Assembly (NCBI GenBank): GCA_947044365.1
Contig: OX345650.1
Span: 622,501 to 686,500, forward strand
Direction: 5' to 3'
Origin: Petrosia ficiformis
Taxonomy: Eukaryota; Porifera; Demospongiae; Haplosclerida; Petrosiidae
DNA: 64,000 nt
Below are positions 21,616-34,751 of the stretch, in pieces. Position 1 is the first letter of the stretch; the number at the start of each line of letters is the position of its first letter. The position numbers were made by a program, and so were the translations under genes. The notes under the pieces were generated by a model. It made no database searches. It was given only the letters and a program-made list of their open reading frames with translations, and was not told the origin of the DNA.

Positions 21616-24600
21616 ATGAAGTATGGATGGATCAAGGTGTTAGGGATGCTAGTCATTCTTCTCGTGAATAGGAAGGTTGATTCTCAATGCTCTCCTGAAT
21701 CTGGTAAGAGTCTATGTTAATGAAAAGTCTGGATGCATCAAATAATCAAACTGTTTGTATTTTAAATGTTACTTTTTACAGAAGTGTATTTAATGCAGTC
21801 TGGCATTTGCTATGGTAACAATACTGTGTTTAATGACAATGATGTTCATGATGGTCCTGAGAGTGGCATCACTTGTTTTGTAAGAGGAAGTACATCCATG
21901 ATAATTACATTGACATACAATGATGGAGATAATGTTGGATGTGATACTGGTGTTGTTCGTTGTGTGCCTGGAAGTGGATTTCTTACTGTTTATACTTTTG
22001 GAAACTTTGGAAGAAATGGAATGTATACTTGTTGTATTGGTGGAGTTTGTATGAATACTAGAATATACACCGATTTACAATATAATAATTTATTTGATTC
22101 AGGTGAGTTGCATGAATCTAAATCTATAATTCTATAGCATCACTTCATTCTATTGCAGTTTCATTAATTAGCATTTTTACTCTTATTATAATTATTTAGT
22201 CATTCCAACCATTGATAATTGCTATATAACACTACCAGTTGATGTTACTGTAGCTCCTCAACAGTACATAGTAAATATGATCACATCTAAGGTTCCTCCA
22301 ACAAGATTAGAACCAGAAATTATGTTTACAACATCTGAAAATTGTGACAATGAAGATGGTATATCATGTGATGCACCATATTACCTCCATCTTGGTGAAG
22401 AGATGTATAAGTATTCATTACCCGTTAACTGGGATGCAACGAATTCTGACTTTACTCATCATCAATTTGAATGTGGAGCTATGTTTGAAAATACAGAATT
22501 AACTGCATCAACAACTATAAGAGGTGTGTGTATGATTGGATAAAATAAATTAATTTAAGATATTTTATAATGTACACTTTTTGAATATAATAAATTTTAT
22601 AGCTCCAGATGGTATTCCAACTGTGAATTATGAAGATATAAATGCTACTGCAATCAGAATATTCTGGAGTATATCAACAAGTTTTGTCAATGGATATATC
22701 ATTACAATAACAAGTAGTAATCTCCCTAACATCACATATCAAGTGAATGATGAGACTGTGAGAGAGTTTGTGGTGAATGAACTATTACGAGAAACAGATT
22801 ATAACATAGAAGTAAGAGGATACTATGATCTTTTGGGAGCTCCTGGATCAGTAACTGCTAGACTAGAATGTTAGTTTATTATAATATTTATATAATTGAT
22901 GGATGGATAAACAGTTTATAATATGTCGCTGAGTGATTAGAAATTAGGTGTTCTCACTAGATGTGCAATCGTAACATGAATAGTAGTGTTGTGAAAATAG
23001 TAACAACGTTTAGTTATAGTTATGGTAGTTTCTCATAATTTTAATAATACTATTAGTTATAGTTAACTAAGTGTTACTAAAGGAATTTAAGGCCAACTTC
23101 CATTTTAGTTAGTTATAGTTATTATAGTAGACTTGAGTTTACTAAAAGTCACAATGATTTACTAAAAATAGATTTAGTTATGGCCATATATAGTTAACTA
23201 AAACAAGCTAATGCATAGATTAGCAAAATTAGATAAACAAATTATATTAAATAGATAAACGAAATTTGAAGGCATACATAATTAGCCGAATAGAAAAGAA
23301 TACTTAAACTTATCCTCATTTATATTTTATTCTATAGCTACTATTATTGGTATCAATGGTACACTATTATCAGTGACTTCAAACACTCAAGAAGTGCAAT
23401 TGAACTGTTTCACTTCCAGAGTTAAACCTTCAGAGATTACTTGGAGTTTTCCTAATAATCAATTCATAAATGATTCAGAGTTACTAGATGAAACTAACAT
23501 GACCTACAGACATTATATACAAGTTAATGGAACATTCACTGCTGGTATCCAAGCAACATGCAGTTATACAGTTAATGGACAAATGGATTCAGTTGACTAT
23601 ACTCTTGAAGGTTTGATTAAGAGTTGCAATACATGTACAAATGTTTTGAAACTTATGTTGTAGCTCCTTCAGGTCCTCCAACTAATCTGTCAGTGAAGAT
23701 ACTATCTTCTTCTAGTCTATCTATTAACTGGGTACCTCCATCAGGAGTAGTTGAAGGATATATCATTCAATACTCAGGAATAGATCCACAATTAATTAAC
23801 GGAGGAGATACACTTAGTGATATACAAGAGGGTCTCACACAAGGAGTGATTTATCAATTTAATGTGTTTGCTTATAGTGACCTTCCATCAAGTGAATCTA
23901 ATAAAGTGACAGTTCTATTAGATAGTATGTAATTAATTATAATAAAATTAACATGGATTATATTAATTTCTCTATTCACAGTACCACAAATATCATATTT
24001 AACTGCTGAACCTATCAATACAACATCCATTACAATTAACTGGAACACTACTGCATTCAGTATTGTGGATAACTATACCTTAACATACACTAGAATATGT
24101 GATGGTATGGAAACTTCACTAGACATTGAAGATAGTATACAAACAAGTATAGACATACACAACCTAACATCTGGACTAGAATACACTCTCAGTATACAAC
24201 CAGAAAATATACTAGGAAAAGGAACAGAGATGTTTGTTAGTACATTGTTGAATGAAACTCGTGAGTGGATATTAAATATAATATATTTAATAACTTAATA
24301 ATTCATTCATTCTATCAGGTCCCCTTAAAACACCACAACTATATCCTCCAGTATTACTCAATTCAACATCTATTAGAGTAGAATGGAATGAAGTGGAATG
24401 TACACAACGTATAGCAAGATATGTTATACAATATAATATTAGTGATGGCAGTAGTTCAAATGAAGTTATTACTAATGCAGAAACCACTAGTATTGTGATC
24501 ACTGGTCTTAGTAGATATAGTTTATACTCAATTAGTATAGCAGCTATGAATAGTATTGGAACTAGTCTTTTCAGTGAAATATTCACTTTCTTTACTTGTA

Positions 24601-26298
24601 AGTTAATAAATATTAACTAACTATTATATGTATATGGAGTTCTCTCACATACAGTGGATAGTGAACTAACTGATCTCTCTGCTGAAGTCTTTACTACTTC
24701 AGTTCAACTATCTTGGGAGGCAATTATTAGTAATAACGATATCACGTATACATATGAAGTGGCATTTATTGTCAGTACTGATACAGAGTGTTCTAGTAGT
24801 AATGTTAATACTCTACCTGATGGATACACATCATATCTTAATACCAGTGATACTGAAATTGAAATTATAGAATTAGAAGCTGATACTTGTTATATATTTG
24901 GTGTTAGGATATACTCATCATATTCTACAGTACCAGGATACTGGAATATTCTAGTGGAAGGAACTGAAGGTAATTGTGTTTATATAATATATATAGTAAA
25001 ACTGTTTAGAATTACTTTACATTCAGATTACATAATATTTAGCGCAATCTCAATTGCATGTAGTCTAATTGATTGTTAGAGTGTCAAAATTTGTTATTAA
25101 TGTGAGGACTACAGTCATGAATACACGTACCAAATACACTCTACTGCTAACATGAACAGGCTATTATTGATAACTATAGATGAAATATGTGATAAAGGAA
25201 GGAACAAGAACTATTTATTACATTAAAATTTTATCACTAGTCATGCAATCATGCATGAATGTACATACACCCTACTACCACATGAAGAGATGTTTTTCTA
25301 ATCGCTTATAGTAATAACTAAGACGTAGTTAAAATAACAGATTCATTTTTATAGTGATATATAATACACCTTATAAAATACACTAGCAAGGAATGGTTAC
25401 AAATATTCCAGCATACTATAATGTACAGTGTTACAAATAGACTATCATGAGACATATATAAACAATCTAATAGTTTGAAATAACAAATCAAATAAGTATT
25501 GTTTGGACTGCTGTGTAAAAAATAATTTGTTTGATATTTTATAATATCTATAAAGAAATTACTCAAAGACAAGCAACATCAAATGGTATCGGAGCAGGTG
25601 GAATAGCAGGGATTGTAATAACACTTATAGTTATCATAGCAATCATCATTGTTGTCGTAATTATAGTGGTTATAGTGATATTTAGGTTAGATGTTGTTTG
25701 TGAAATTGTATTAATTTTTCATGTGTTTCTTTACAACCTGTTGGAACTAGAAAGAAAACTAAAAATACAAAATCTGCGAAAAGTAATGAAGAATATGAGA
25801 CTGTAGGGTCACAAGATTATTTTCACATGCAAACCCGTGAACCATATAATCTCCATAAGACAACATTTCATAACACACAGGAACCAGACTATTATAATCT
25901 CAAGTATGATGATATGTAATATACAATATCATAATGTATTGGTCTTTTGTTAATATACAGACCTGTTGATAATATAGAGACACAAGGTAATGAATCATAT
26001 GGTGTTCATACAATATCACCTACTCCAGTGAATTATGATGAGTGTGATGATTCGATTAACAATCAATATGAAATCGTCAGGTAAAATGTGTAACATAATT
26101 GTATGTTTATCGCAGAAACCTTTCATTCATATTGTAATAAAATAGACAACTGACTTTGTGAGATGCAAATTTGTCTACCATATACAATATATATCATAAT
26201 GTATTTATCTTTTGTTAATACACAGACCTGATGAGACACAAACTGGTGAAGCACATGCTATTCCTAAGATATCACCTACTGAAGTGATTTATGATTGA
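21616..26298 (+). CDS. Receptor B: Ig/FN3 ectodomain, tyrosine-motif tail
   Basis: Thirteen exons join in frame: 21616-21703, 21782-22102, 22200-22523, 22603-22869, 23338-23610, 23664-23924, 23982-24260, 24319-24597, 24655-24969, 25556-25685, 25751-25903, 25961-26080, 26226-26298 (about 960 residues). The order is: signal peptide; an Ig-like domain with paired Cys and a GMYTCC motif; a Cys-containing domain ending FTHHQFECGA; FN3; a second Ig-like domain (LNCF, then ITWSF and ATCSY); four FN3 domains; a Gly/Ile/Val-rich transmembrane helix; a tail of about 115 residues. All ectodomain introns are phase 1. The tail has no catalytic domain but carries NEEYETV, DYYNLK and QYEIV, possible SH2-docking tyrosines. 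The membrane exon (EITQRQATSNGIGAGGIAGI) matches that of the phosphatase genes D and E, while the tail matches gene C. The last exon is least certain; an end in or near exon 12 is possible. Confidence 0.84.
23010..23220. repeat. AACTA-rich element in intron 4 of B
   Basis: TTAGTTATAGTTAACTAAG and TTTTAGTTAGTTATAGTTAT runs match the dispersed family at 6425-6600. The same insertion is shared by the equivalent introns of genes C, D and E, so it predates the duplications. Confidence 0.7.
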
Positions 26299-26633
26299 GT
26301 GTAATCCTTCAATTAATGAAAGCAGGTAAAATTTGTAGCATATAATTATATATACTTTTTATCTCACCTGTTTTCATTCATAAACAGCTATTGACTTTAT
26401 GAGATGCAAATGTGTCAACAAGATAATTTCACTCATTTAATTAAGTACCATTTTATTTACTGATTGTTCACACCTTTTAATTACAAGATGGTTTAATGTT
26501 CATATTAGATATTACATATTACATATGTATTTAAACTATTCATTAATGCAAACTATTAATTTATGTTTCACAAATGTAAATCGTACAAATTGTTTTAATT
26601 AGTAAATTTTATTGCAATCCCAAAATTTTGTAG

Positions 26634-26639
26634 AATAAA
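26634..26639 (+). terminator. Possible polyadenylation signal of receptor B
   Basis: AATAAA lies about 335 bp after the predicted stop at 26298 in AT-rich 3' DNA. The assignment is by motif and position only. Confidence 0.35.
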
Positions 26640-27087
26640 ACCTGGTTGTGTGTTGCCTACCTGATATTGATGTTCTTCAGTGGACAACATACATAGATTC
26701 AACATGGGGTGTGGTGTCATGGAGTCACTTGAAGAACTTCCATTAGAATCTATTCGATTCCAGACCAGCATCTAGATATCATATTTGTTGGAACTTTCCT
26801 GGAACTGACAGAGATTCTAATTTGTTGCACCAATGAGGAACAGACTCTTCATCTGAGATTTTTTGATATTCACTTTATAAAGTTTGCCTGGAGATGGACT
26901 ATATTGATGCTCTAGCCTGATTGAGAATGTAGAATACTTCATTATGATTTCTGGATGGTTCCTTCAGAGGATACCACCAGATAATTCTCTAATCACAGAG
27001 TGGATATTATTGTGGTGAGGTATGTCAGTTGGGCTTTCATCAGTAACTGTGAGAGGAAAAGCACATCTAATGGGTGGTGTATGACTG

Positions 27088-27578
27088 CAGTGGTAGTGGA
27101 GCGGTAGTCTCGTGGGCCACAACCTGATCCGAACGAGGTTACGAGGAAATGGTCTGGTGACTCTCGTTGGAAGGTCGTCACACAATGGAATGATAATTAC
27201 ATCTGCAGTTAGTTTAACACTTTCAATTATTAGATGTTAATAATTATTATTGTAGCTGTGAAAATATGGATGGAGATATTTGTTTGTGTTGCTCAGTGAG
27301 TGTGGAGAAGCGAGGAAGCAGAAGAGTTATATAATCCTTACTGCTATTTCAATCGATTTCTTTATACCAAACTTCTTTGACGACATTTTCTATACAGAAG
27401 TGTGAAAACTAACACCGAAGCGTGGAATGCGGTAAATAGCAATCACTAAATCTGATTGGTCACGACCAAAATCGGTTGTAGCCAATGACCTTTCAACGAG
27501 AGTCACCAGACCGTTTCCTCGTTCGGATTAGGTCATGGGGCCCGCGAGACTAGTGGAGCGGGTTAACTCCAACCACTC
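27088..27578. mobile_element. Foldback element with about 85-bp arms
   Basis: The left arm (about 27095-27180: GAGCGG, AGTCTCGTGGGCC, TGATCCGAACGAGG, GGTCTGGTGACTCTCG) recurs inverted at 27487-27575 with a few changes. The arms are more GC-rich than the surroundings. No ORF in the centre resembles a transposase, so it is a non-autonomous element. Confidence 0.8.
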
Positions 27579-28144
27579 TTCTTCATTCCAAATTTTGCAT
27601 CCCTGTGATTATAACTGTAGGGATAGAGTTGACTGAGAGAAAAAAAGCAAAAAGATTGGCAAGGATGTATTTTATAGATCCATAACTCATAGCTATTTTC
27701 CTCTTATCAAAATCAGTTTTTGCGGAAAGATTCGGTGAATTTTTTTACAGCTTCCTTTTCTGTGTGTGTTGTAATATACATAAATAAGATTACAATACAT
27801 TGAGTATTTTTATAACTAAAAATACCTTTTAGATATTCAGAGGGCTTCGTTAAACTATAGAACCGGCGAGTAGCAAAACTGGCAAAATGTTCATATTATT
27901 CACTATTATTATTCTTTTTCAGAAAAATAGATTTCTACGTTTCTGGAGCTATTAACGTAGTTTTAGCACAAATACAAATTTATTTTAAGTTCAATTCAGG
28001 GGAACAAACTTCGTACTGTTCTGTTTCTTGACCTAGACAATGAATACTTTCAGCCACTACAGCAACCTACTTATGATAGAACGCCATTTGTAATAAACCA
28101 CACCCTTCAAAACACACCCATTAATTTTAAGGTTATTTTACTTC

Positions 28145-28436
28145 CACAAATAGCAAAATTTGTAATACTGAACTGATCATGTATAAATCATTCAGTCCAA
28201 ATGTGCTTCTGTACTGAATGTAATTCTGTAATGCATATCATCACAAAATAGCAAAATTTGTAAACACAGATGATACTGAAACTGTGTCCATGTACAAATC
28301 ATTAGTATAAGTGAATGTGCTTCTGTACTGAATGTGCTTCTGCACTGTATATCATCACTTCCACAAATAGCAAAATTTGTAAACACAGATGATACTGAAA
28401 CTGTCCATGTACAAATCATTAGTACAACTGAATGTG
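28145..28436. repeat. Short tandem repeat, about 110-130-bp unit
   Basis: Two to three units contain AAATAGCAAAATTTGTAA, CACAGATGATACTGAAACTG, CCATGTACAAATCATTAGTA and GTGCTTCTG. The copies are incomplete and differ by deletions. Confidence 0.75.
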
Positions 28437-28767
28437 TTAGTTGATCACTCTCAGATAAGAAATTTCATCACAATTATGCATTGTATATGAAAATAATAAA
28501 AAACATTTAAAAAAATGAAATAGTACGTAGGGATATATATTATTATACCGAGTCATTTAAAAATAGAATCGAAACAAGAATAATATAGAAACATGTTCAA
28601 AAATGTAGAAATTGTAATAACAAATAATTATAATATTGCAGTAGATTTTGAGTACTGTCTCCTTCTGGACACCATTCCTGCAGAAAATATCAATACTATA
28701 AAAGGAAACAGAATGGTCATCACGTATTTGATCAAAAATTTACCTGAATTCTTTAAAAATAGATTCG

Positions 28768-29189
28768 AAACAAGAGTAATAATAAACATTTTAAAAAATG
28801 AAAGAGTATGTAGGGATAAATATCAAAACCGAAAAAGCACAGGAACAAGATGGCTTTGGCAACAAATTGGGATATATATCAAAACCGAAAAAGCACAGGA
28901 ACAAGATGGCTTTGGCAACAAATTGGGATATATATCAAAACCGAAAAAGCACAGGAACAAGATGGCTTTGGCAACAAAATGAAATACCACTTCCACATAA
29001 CAACCCTACATAAGTATACACAACTTAAGTAAAGGCAAAACACAATGAAGCATTACTTATGTACGGTTGTTATGTGGAAGTGGTATTTCATTTTGTTGCC
29101 AAAGCCATCTTGTTCCTGTGCTTTTTCGGTTTTGATATTTATCCTTACATACTCCTTCATTTTTTAAAATGTTTTTAATTATTCTTGTT
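28768..29189. mobile_element. Foldback element with internal 56-bp triplication
   Basis: The left arm (AACAAGAGTAATAATAAACA, ATTTTAAAAAATGAA, ATCAAAACCGAAAAAGCACA, GGAACAAGATGGCTTTGGCA) returns inverted at 29040-29189. On the left side the 56-bp unit from AAAACCGAAAAAGCAC to GGGATATATATC is present three times. The overlapping ORFs at 28593-29032 are products of this repeat. Its right end abuts the orphan tail-exon copy exactly, as if it had inserted into a tail exon. Confidence 0.8.
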
Positions 29190-29611
29190 ATAATCTCAAG
29201 TATGATGATATGTAATATACAATATCATAATGTATTGGTCTTTTGTTAATATGCATGCAGACCTGTTGACAGTATAGAGACACAAGGTAATGAATCATAT
29301 GGTGTTCCTACGATATCACCTACTCCAGTGATTTATGATGAGTGTGACGATTCAATTAACAATCTATATGAAATCGTTAGGTAAAATTTGTAACATAATT
29401 GTATGTTTATCACAGAGACCTTTCATTCATATTGTAATAAAATAGGCAACTGACTTTATGAGATGCAAAATGTGTCAACCAACCCTATACTATATCATAG
29501 TGTATTTGTCTTTTGTTAATATACAGCCCTGATGATAATATAGAGACACAAACTGGTGAAGCACATCGTGTTCCTAGGATATGACCTATTGATGAAGCGA
29601 TTTATTATTGA
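29188..29611 (+). pseudogene. Orphan copy of receptor tail exons
   Basis: The sequence starts inside a copy of receptor B exon 11 (TTATAATCTCAAG). It continues through the intron and a copy of exon 12 (about 29263-29382, encoding an SPTPVIYDEC motif and LYEIVR) and a copy of exon 13 (about 29527-29611), which has an early stop (ATATGACC). No upstream ectodomain exons are present. It is a remnant of another receptor gene or a partial duplication of B's 3' end. Confidence 0.85.
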
Positions 29612-30431
29612 GTGTAACCCTCCAATGGAAACATCAGTTGATCGCTCATAATTTTTAATTACACGATTGTGATGTTTTAGTTAATTATGTTCATTAATAG
29701 CTATTACTTTCTATGTCACAGAATGTAACTCAATATGTCACTCCACCACAAATCTTTTTTTTATATAGTAGAATGTTATTTGAATTTCAAAATTGTATAT
29801 TAAAAAAAATTGGTTGTGTGTTGATATTGATGTGCATATTTTCTTCGGTGAACAACATGGGGTGTGGCCTTATGGAATATTTGTATGTATAATTTTGACA
29901 GTGCAGGAAGAACCTCAAAATCATGCTATTAAAATTTAAAAGTAGAAACATTAAATTTAGTTGCTGTGTATATATCTGACTAATGCAAATCTATCTGAAG
30001 ACCATATTAACATATTTTTGCTCCTATTTATTAACAGTAGTGCAATACCCCCTATGCTATTATTACATATGTTATAATACCAGGTGCCTCAGTGCCCCCA
30101 TGCTTGCTACAGTTGCCTATGCTACATGAATAATTAAAAAACATAAATGAAAGAACTGTACGGATATCAAAACTGAAAAAGCACACAAACAAGTTCATGA
30201 TGGTATACATTAGCAACAAAAGTAAACTAATCACTGCCTATACCATAAGTATTGAAGGGTTATGTGGAGGTAGTTAGTTTAAGTTTGTTACTAATATGTA
30301 TACCATGTGCTTTTCAGTTTTGATATTTCTGCATAGTATTAATTACTATTTATGTACAACTTCCTATGGGAGCCTATGCTATATAACTAGCTATGTACGT
30401 ATAATAATAGTGCATTTCATAATAGAGCAAC

Positions 30432-33400
30432 ATGAAGTGTCCATGGATCAAGGTGTTAGGGATGCTAGTCATTCTTCTTATGAATGGGACAGTTGATTCT
30501 CAATGCTTTCCTGAATCTGGTAAGAGTCTGTGTTAACAAACAGTTAGGCTGCATCAAAAAATCAAACTGTTTGTATTATAAAATGTTACTTCTACAGAAG
30601 TGTATTTAATGCAGTCCAATACGTGCTATGGTAACAATACTGTGTTTAATGAAAACTATGTCGATGATGGTCCTGAGAGTGGAATCACCTGTTTTAGAAG
30701 AGGAAGTACATCTACAGCAGGTACATTGACAAACTTTTCAGGAGATGATGTGGCATGTGACAATGGTGTTGTTCGTTGTGTGCCTGGGAATGGATCTCTT
30801 ACTGTTTATACTCAAGGAGACTTTGCATCACATAGAAATGGAATATATACTTGGTGTATTGATGGAGTTTGTATTAGTACTAGAATATACACCGGACCTG
30901 CATATAATAATTTATTTGATTCAGGTGAGTTGCATTCTATAGCATCACTTCATATTATTGTAGTTTCATTACTTAGTATTTTTACTCTTATTATAATTAT
31001 TTAGAAACTCCAACCATTGATGATTGCTCTATAACACTACCAGTTAATGTCACTGTAGCTCCTCAACAGTACATAGTAAATATGATTACATCTAAGGTTC
31101 CTCCAAGAAGATTAGAACCAGAAATTACGTTTACAACATCTGAAAATTGTACCAATCAAGATGGTATATTATGTGATGCACCATATTACCTCCATCTTGG
31201 TGAAGAGATGTATAAGTATTCATTACCTGTTAACTGGAATGCAACAAATTCTGACTTTACTCATCATCAATTTGAATGTGGAGCTATGTTTGAAAATATG
31301 CAAGTAACTGCATTAATGACTAGTATAAGAGGTGTGTGTACGATTTATATAGTAAATATAACTGTTAAGGTATTTCAAAATTACACACCTTGAATGTAAT
31401 CAATTTTATAGCTCCAGATGATATTCCAATTGTGGATTATGAAGATATAAATGCTACTGCAATCAGAATATTCTGGAGTATATCAGCAAGTTTTATCAAT
31501 GGATATATCATTACAATAACAAGTAGTAATCTCCCTAACATCACATATCAAGTGAATGATGGGACTGTGAGAGAGTTTGTGGTAAATGAACTATTACGAG
31601 AAACAGATTATAACATAGAAGTAAGAGGATACTATGAACTTTTAGGAGCTCCTGGATCAGTAACTGCTAGACTAGAATGTTAGTTTATTGTAATATTTAT
31701 TTAATTGATGAATGGGTAACAGTTCATTATAAATGATTAGAAAAGTTGTGTTCTCGGGAGATATACAGATGTAATGTGAATAGCCAGTATGAAAATAATG
31801 ACCACTTATATTTTATAGTTTCTCCACAATGTTAGTTATAGTTGTAGTTAATTAAGGCTTACTAAAAGGATTTGAGATTTAGTTACTAACTGAAATATTA
31901 GCCAATTTTCATATTAGTTAGTTATAGTTACTATATTATAGTAGACATAGCTGCATTAGTTAACTGAAGGTAATAATGACATATTAAAAGGTGTTTCAGT
32001 TAACTAAAATAACGGAATAGATAAGCAAAGTGGAAGTTAGAAATACTAAACATATTATTTTGAATAAATAAATAAGTTTAGATTGAACACAAAATTACTT
32101 ATGTATACTTATCTTATTCTATAGCTACTATTATTAGTATCAATGGTACACTATTATCAGTGACTTCAAACACTCAAGAAGTACAATTGAACTGTTTCAC
32201 TTCCAGAGTTAAACCTTCAGAGATTACTTGGAGTTTTCCTAATAATCAATTCACAAATGATTCAGAGTTACTAGATGAAACTAGTATGACCTACAGACAT
32301 TATATACAAGTTAATGGAACATTCACTGCTGGTATCCAAGCATCATGCAGTTATACAGTTAATGGACAAACAGATTCAGTTAACTATTCTCTTGAAGGTT
32401 TGATTAAGAGTTGCAATACATGTACAAATGTTTTTAAACTGGTGTTGTAGCTCCTTCAGGTCCTCCAATGAATCTGTCAGTGAAGATACTATCTTCTTCT
32501 AGTCTGTCTATTAACTGGGTACCTCCATTAGGAGTAGTTGAAGGATATATCATTCAATACTCAGGAATAGATCCACAATTAATTAACGGAGGAGATACAC
32601 TTAGTGATATACAAGAGGGTCTCACACAAGGAGTGATTTATGAATTTAATGTGTTTGCTTATAGTGACCTTCCATCAAGGGAATCTAATAAAGTGACAGT
32701 TCTATTAGATGGTATGTAATTAAATTATAATAAAATTAACATTGATTATATTAATTTCTCTATTTACAGTACCACAAATATCATATTTAACTGCTGAACC
32801 TATCAATACAACATCCATTACAATTAACTGGAACACTACTGGAGTCAGTATTGTGGATAACTATACCTTAATATACACTAGAATATGTGATGGTATGGAA
32901 ACTTCACTAGACATTGAAGACAGTATGCAAACAAGTATAGACATACACAACCTAACATCTGGACTAGAATACAGTCTCAGTATACAACCAGAAAATATAC
33001 TAGGAAAAGGAACAGAGATGTTTGTTAGTGCATTGTTAAATGAAACTCGTAAGTGTATATTAAATATAATACATATAATAACTTAATAATTCATTTATTC
33101 TTTCAGGTCCCCCTGAAACACCACAACTATATCCTCCAGTATTACTCAATTCAACATCTATTGGAGTAGAATGGAATGAAGTGGAATGTGTACAAAGTAA
33201 TGGAATTATAACAAGTTATGTTATACAATATAATATTAGTGATGGCAGCAGTTCAAATGAAGTTATTGCTAATGCAGAAACCACTAGTATTGTGATCACT
33301 GGTCTTAGTAGATATAGTTTATACTCAATTAGTATAGCAGCTATGAATAGTATTGGAATTAGTCTTTTCAGTGAAATATTCACTTTCTTTACTTGTAAGT

Positions 33401-33775
33401 TAATAAATGTTAATTAAATATTATATGTATATGGAGTTCTCTCACATACAGTGGATAGTGAACTAACTGATCTCTCTGCTGACGTCTTCACTACTTCAGT
33501 TCAACTATCTTGGGAGGCAGTTATTAGTAATAACGATATCACATATACATATGAAGTGGCATTTACTGTCAGTACTGATACAGAGTGTTCTATTAGTAAT
33601 GTTAATACTCTACCTAATGGATACACATCATATCTTAATACCAGTGATACTGAAATTGACATTATAGAATTAGAAGCTGATACTTGTTATATATTTGGTG
33701 TTAGGATATACTCATCATATTCTACAGTACCAGGAGACTGGAATATTCTAGTGGAAAGAACTGAAGGTAATCATG

Positions 33776-33850
<75 letters not shown>

Positions 33851-34751
33851 CTTTTGTAAAATTATGCACGTGTAAACACTGTTATAGTTGTATAAAGATT
33901 TTCTTTCATTACAAAAAAAAAAATTCACAACTTAATGGAGTAATAGATTATTTCAGCCATTTCTTTCTTCTGATAGCTGTTAGTAATATCTCTCTCATTT
34001 CAGATATACTAACTACTCAGTCATCTATCAGTACTATCATCCACTCTACATCAATTTCTACACAAACTGTTTCTGTTAGCAGCACATCAACAACTACATC
34101 AGAAGATGAAAGTATCGGTAAATTGATCATTGGAATGAAATATTTCAGTGTTTTGCTGAGTAACAAAACTTTCTTCTTTCAGACATCCTCCCAATAGCAG
34201 GTGCATTTGTTGGAGGTGTATTTGTATCACTAATAATAATAACAATAGTAATCGTTTTGTTTCTATGCTTCAGGTAAGAGCATTGTGTATTCACTGATGT
34301 ACATACACAGGTATAATTACTTTATTAACAATTGGTGGGATTATTCTACTATAGAAAGAAAACAAAAGATACGAAATATGAAGAAAACAATGAAGAATAT
34401 GAGACTGTAAAGTCAAACGATTATAGTCACATGCAAGCATGTGAACGTAAGACAACATCTCATAATACACAGGAACCAGAATATTATAATCTCAGGTATG
34501 ATAATAATTATACGACTTCATAATGTATTGGTTGGTCTATTATATACAGACCTAATGCAGTTGATAAAATAAAGACACATGTTAGTGAAGCATATGCTGT
34601 TACTAAGATATCACCTACTCCAGCGATTTATGATGAGTGTAACCCTTCAATTAACAATCAATATGAAATCGTCAGGTAAAATATGTAACATATAATTTTA
34701 TGTTTATCGCAGAGAATGTTTTTCTTTCATATTGTAATTAACAGGCATTGA
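30432..34751 (+). CDS. Receptor C: Ig/FN3 ectodomain, Ser/Thr stalk, tyrosine tail
   Basis: Exons: 30432-30519, 30598-30924, 31005-31331, 31412-31678, 32125-32397, 32451-32711, 32770-33048, 33107-33394, 33452-33766, 34004-34117, 34183-34273, 34355-34495, 34550-34675, 34745-34751 (about 967 residues). The ectodomain order is the same as in B. Exon 8 is three codons longer and reads VQSNGIITSY where B, D and E read TQRIARY. Unlike the paralogues, C has a separate exon for a Ser/Thr-rich, probably glycosylated stalk (34004-34117). Its transmembrane exon is unrelated (ILPIAGAFVGGVFVSLII). The tail has NEEYETV, DYSHM, EYYNLR, AIYDEC and QYEIV; it lacks a catalytic domain and probably docks SH2 proteins once phosphorylated. 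If the last intron is not removed, the protein ends one residue earlier at a TAA at 34677. Confidence 0.86.
33776..33848. repeat. TA dinucleotide microsatellite
   Basis: A long AT run lies in intron 9 of receptor C directly after the donor. The Ile/Tyr repeat ORFs on both strands come from it. Confidence 0.95.

Larger units (their letters stand above)
26299..30431. other. Intergenic region between receptors B and C
   Basis: It contains B's probable 3'UTR, two foldback elements, a minisatellite and an orphan copy of the tail exons. The remaining stretches (26700-27080, 27580-28180, 29620-30150) show no coding features I can support. A degenerate relative of the 28768-29189 foldback lies at about 30155-30325. 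Confidence 0.6.

Noticed and set aside
24287..24586. Minus-strand ORF of about 99 codons repeated at 38988-39335 and 54073-54372
   Set aside because: It lies antisense to the FN3 exon 8 in each paralogue, so its conservation is explained by that exon.
26964..27185. Minus-strand ORF in the B-C interval
   Set aside because: It overlaps the arm of a foldback element and shows no protein family features.
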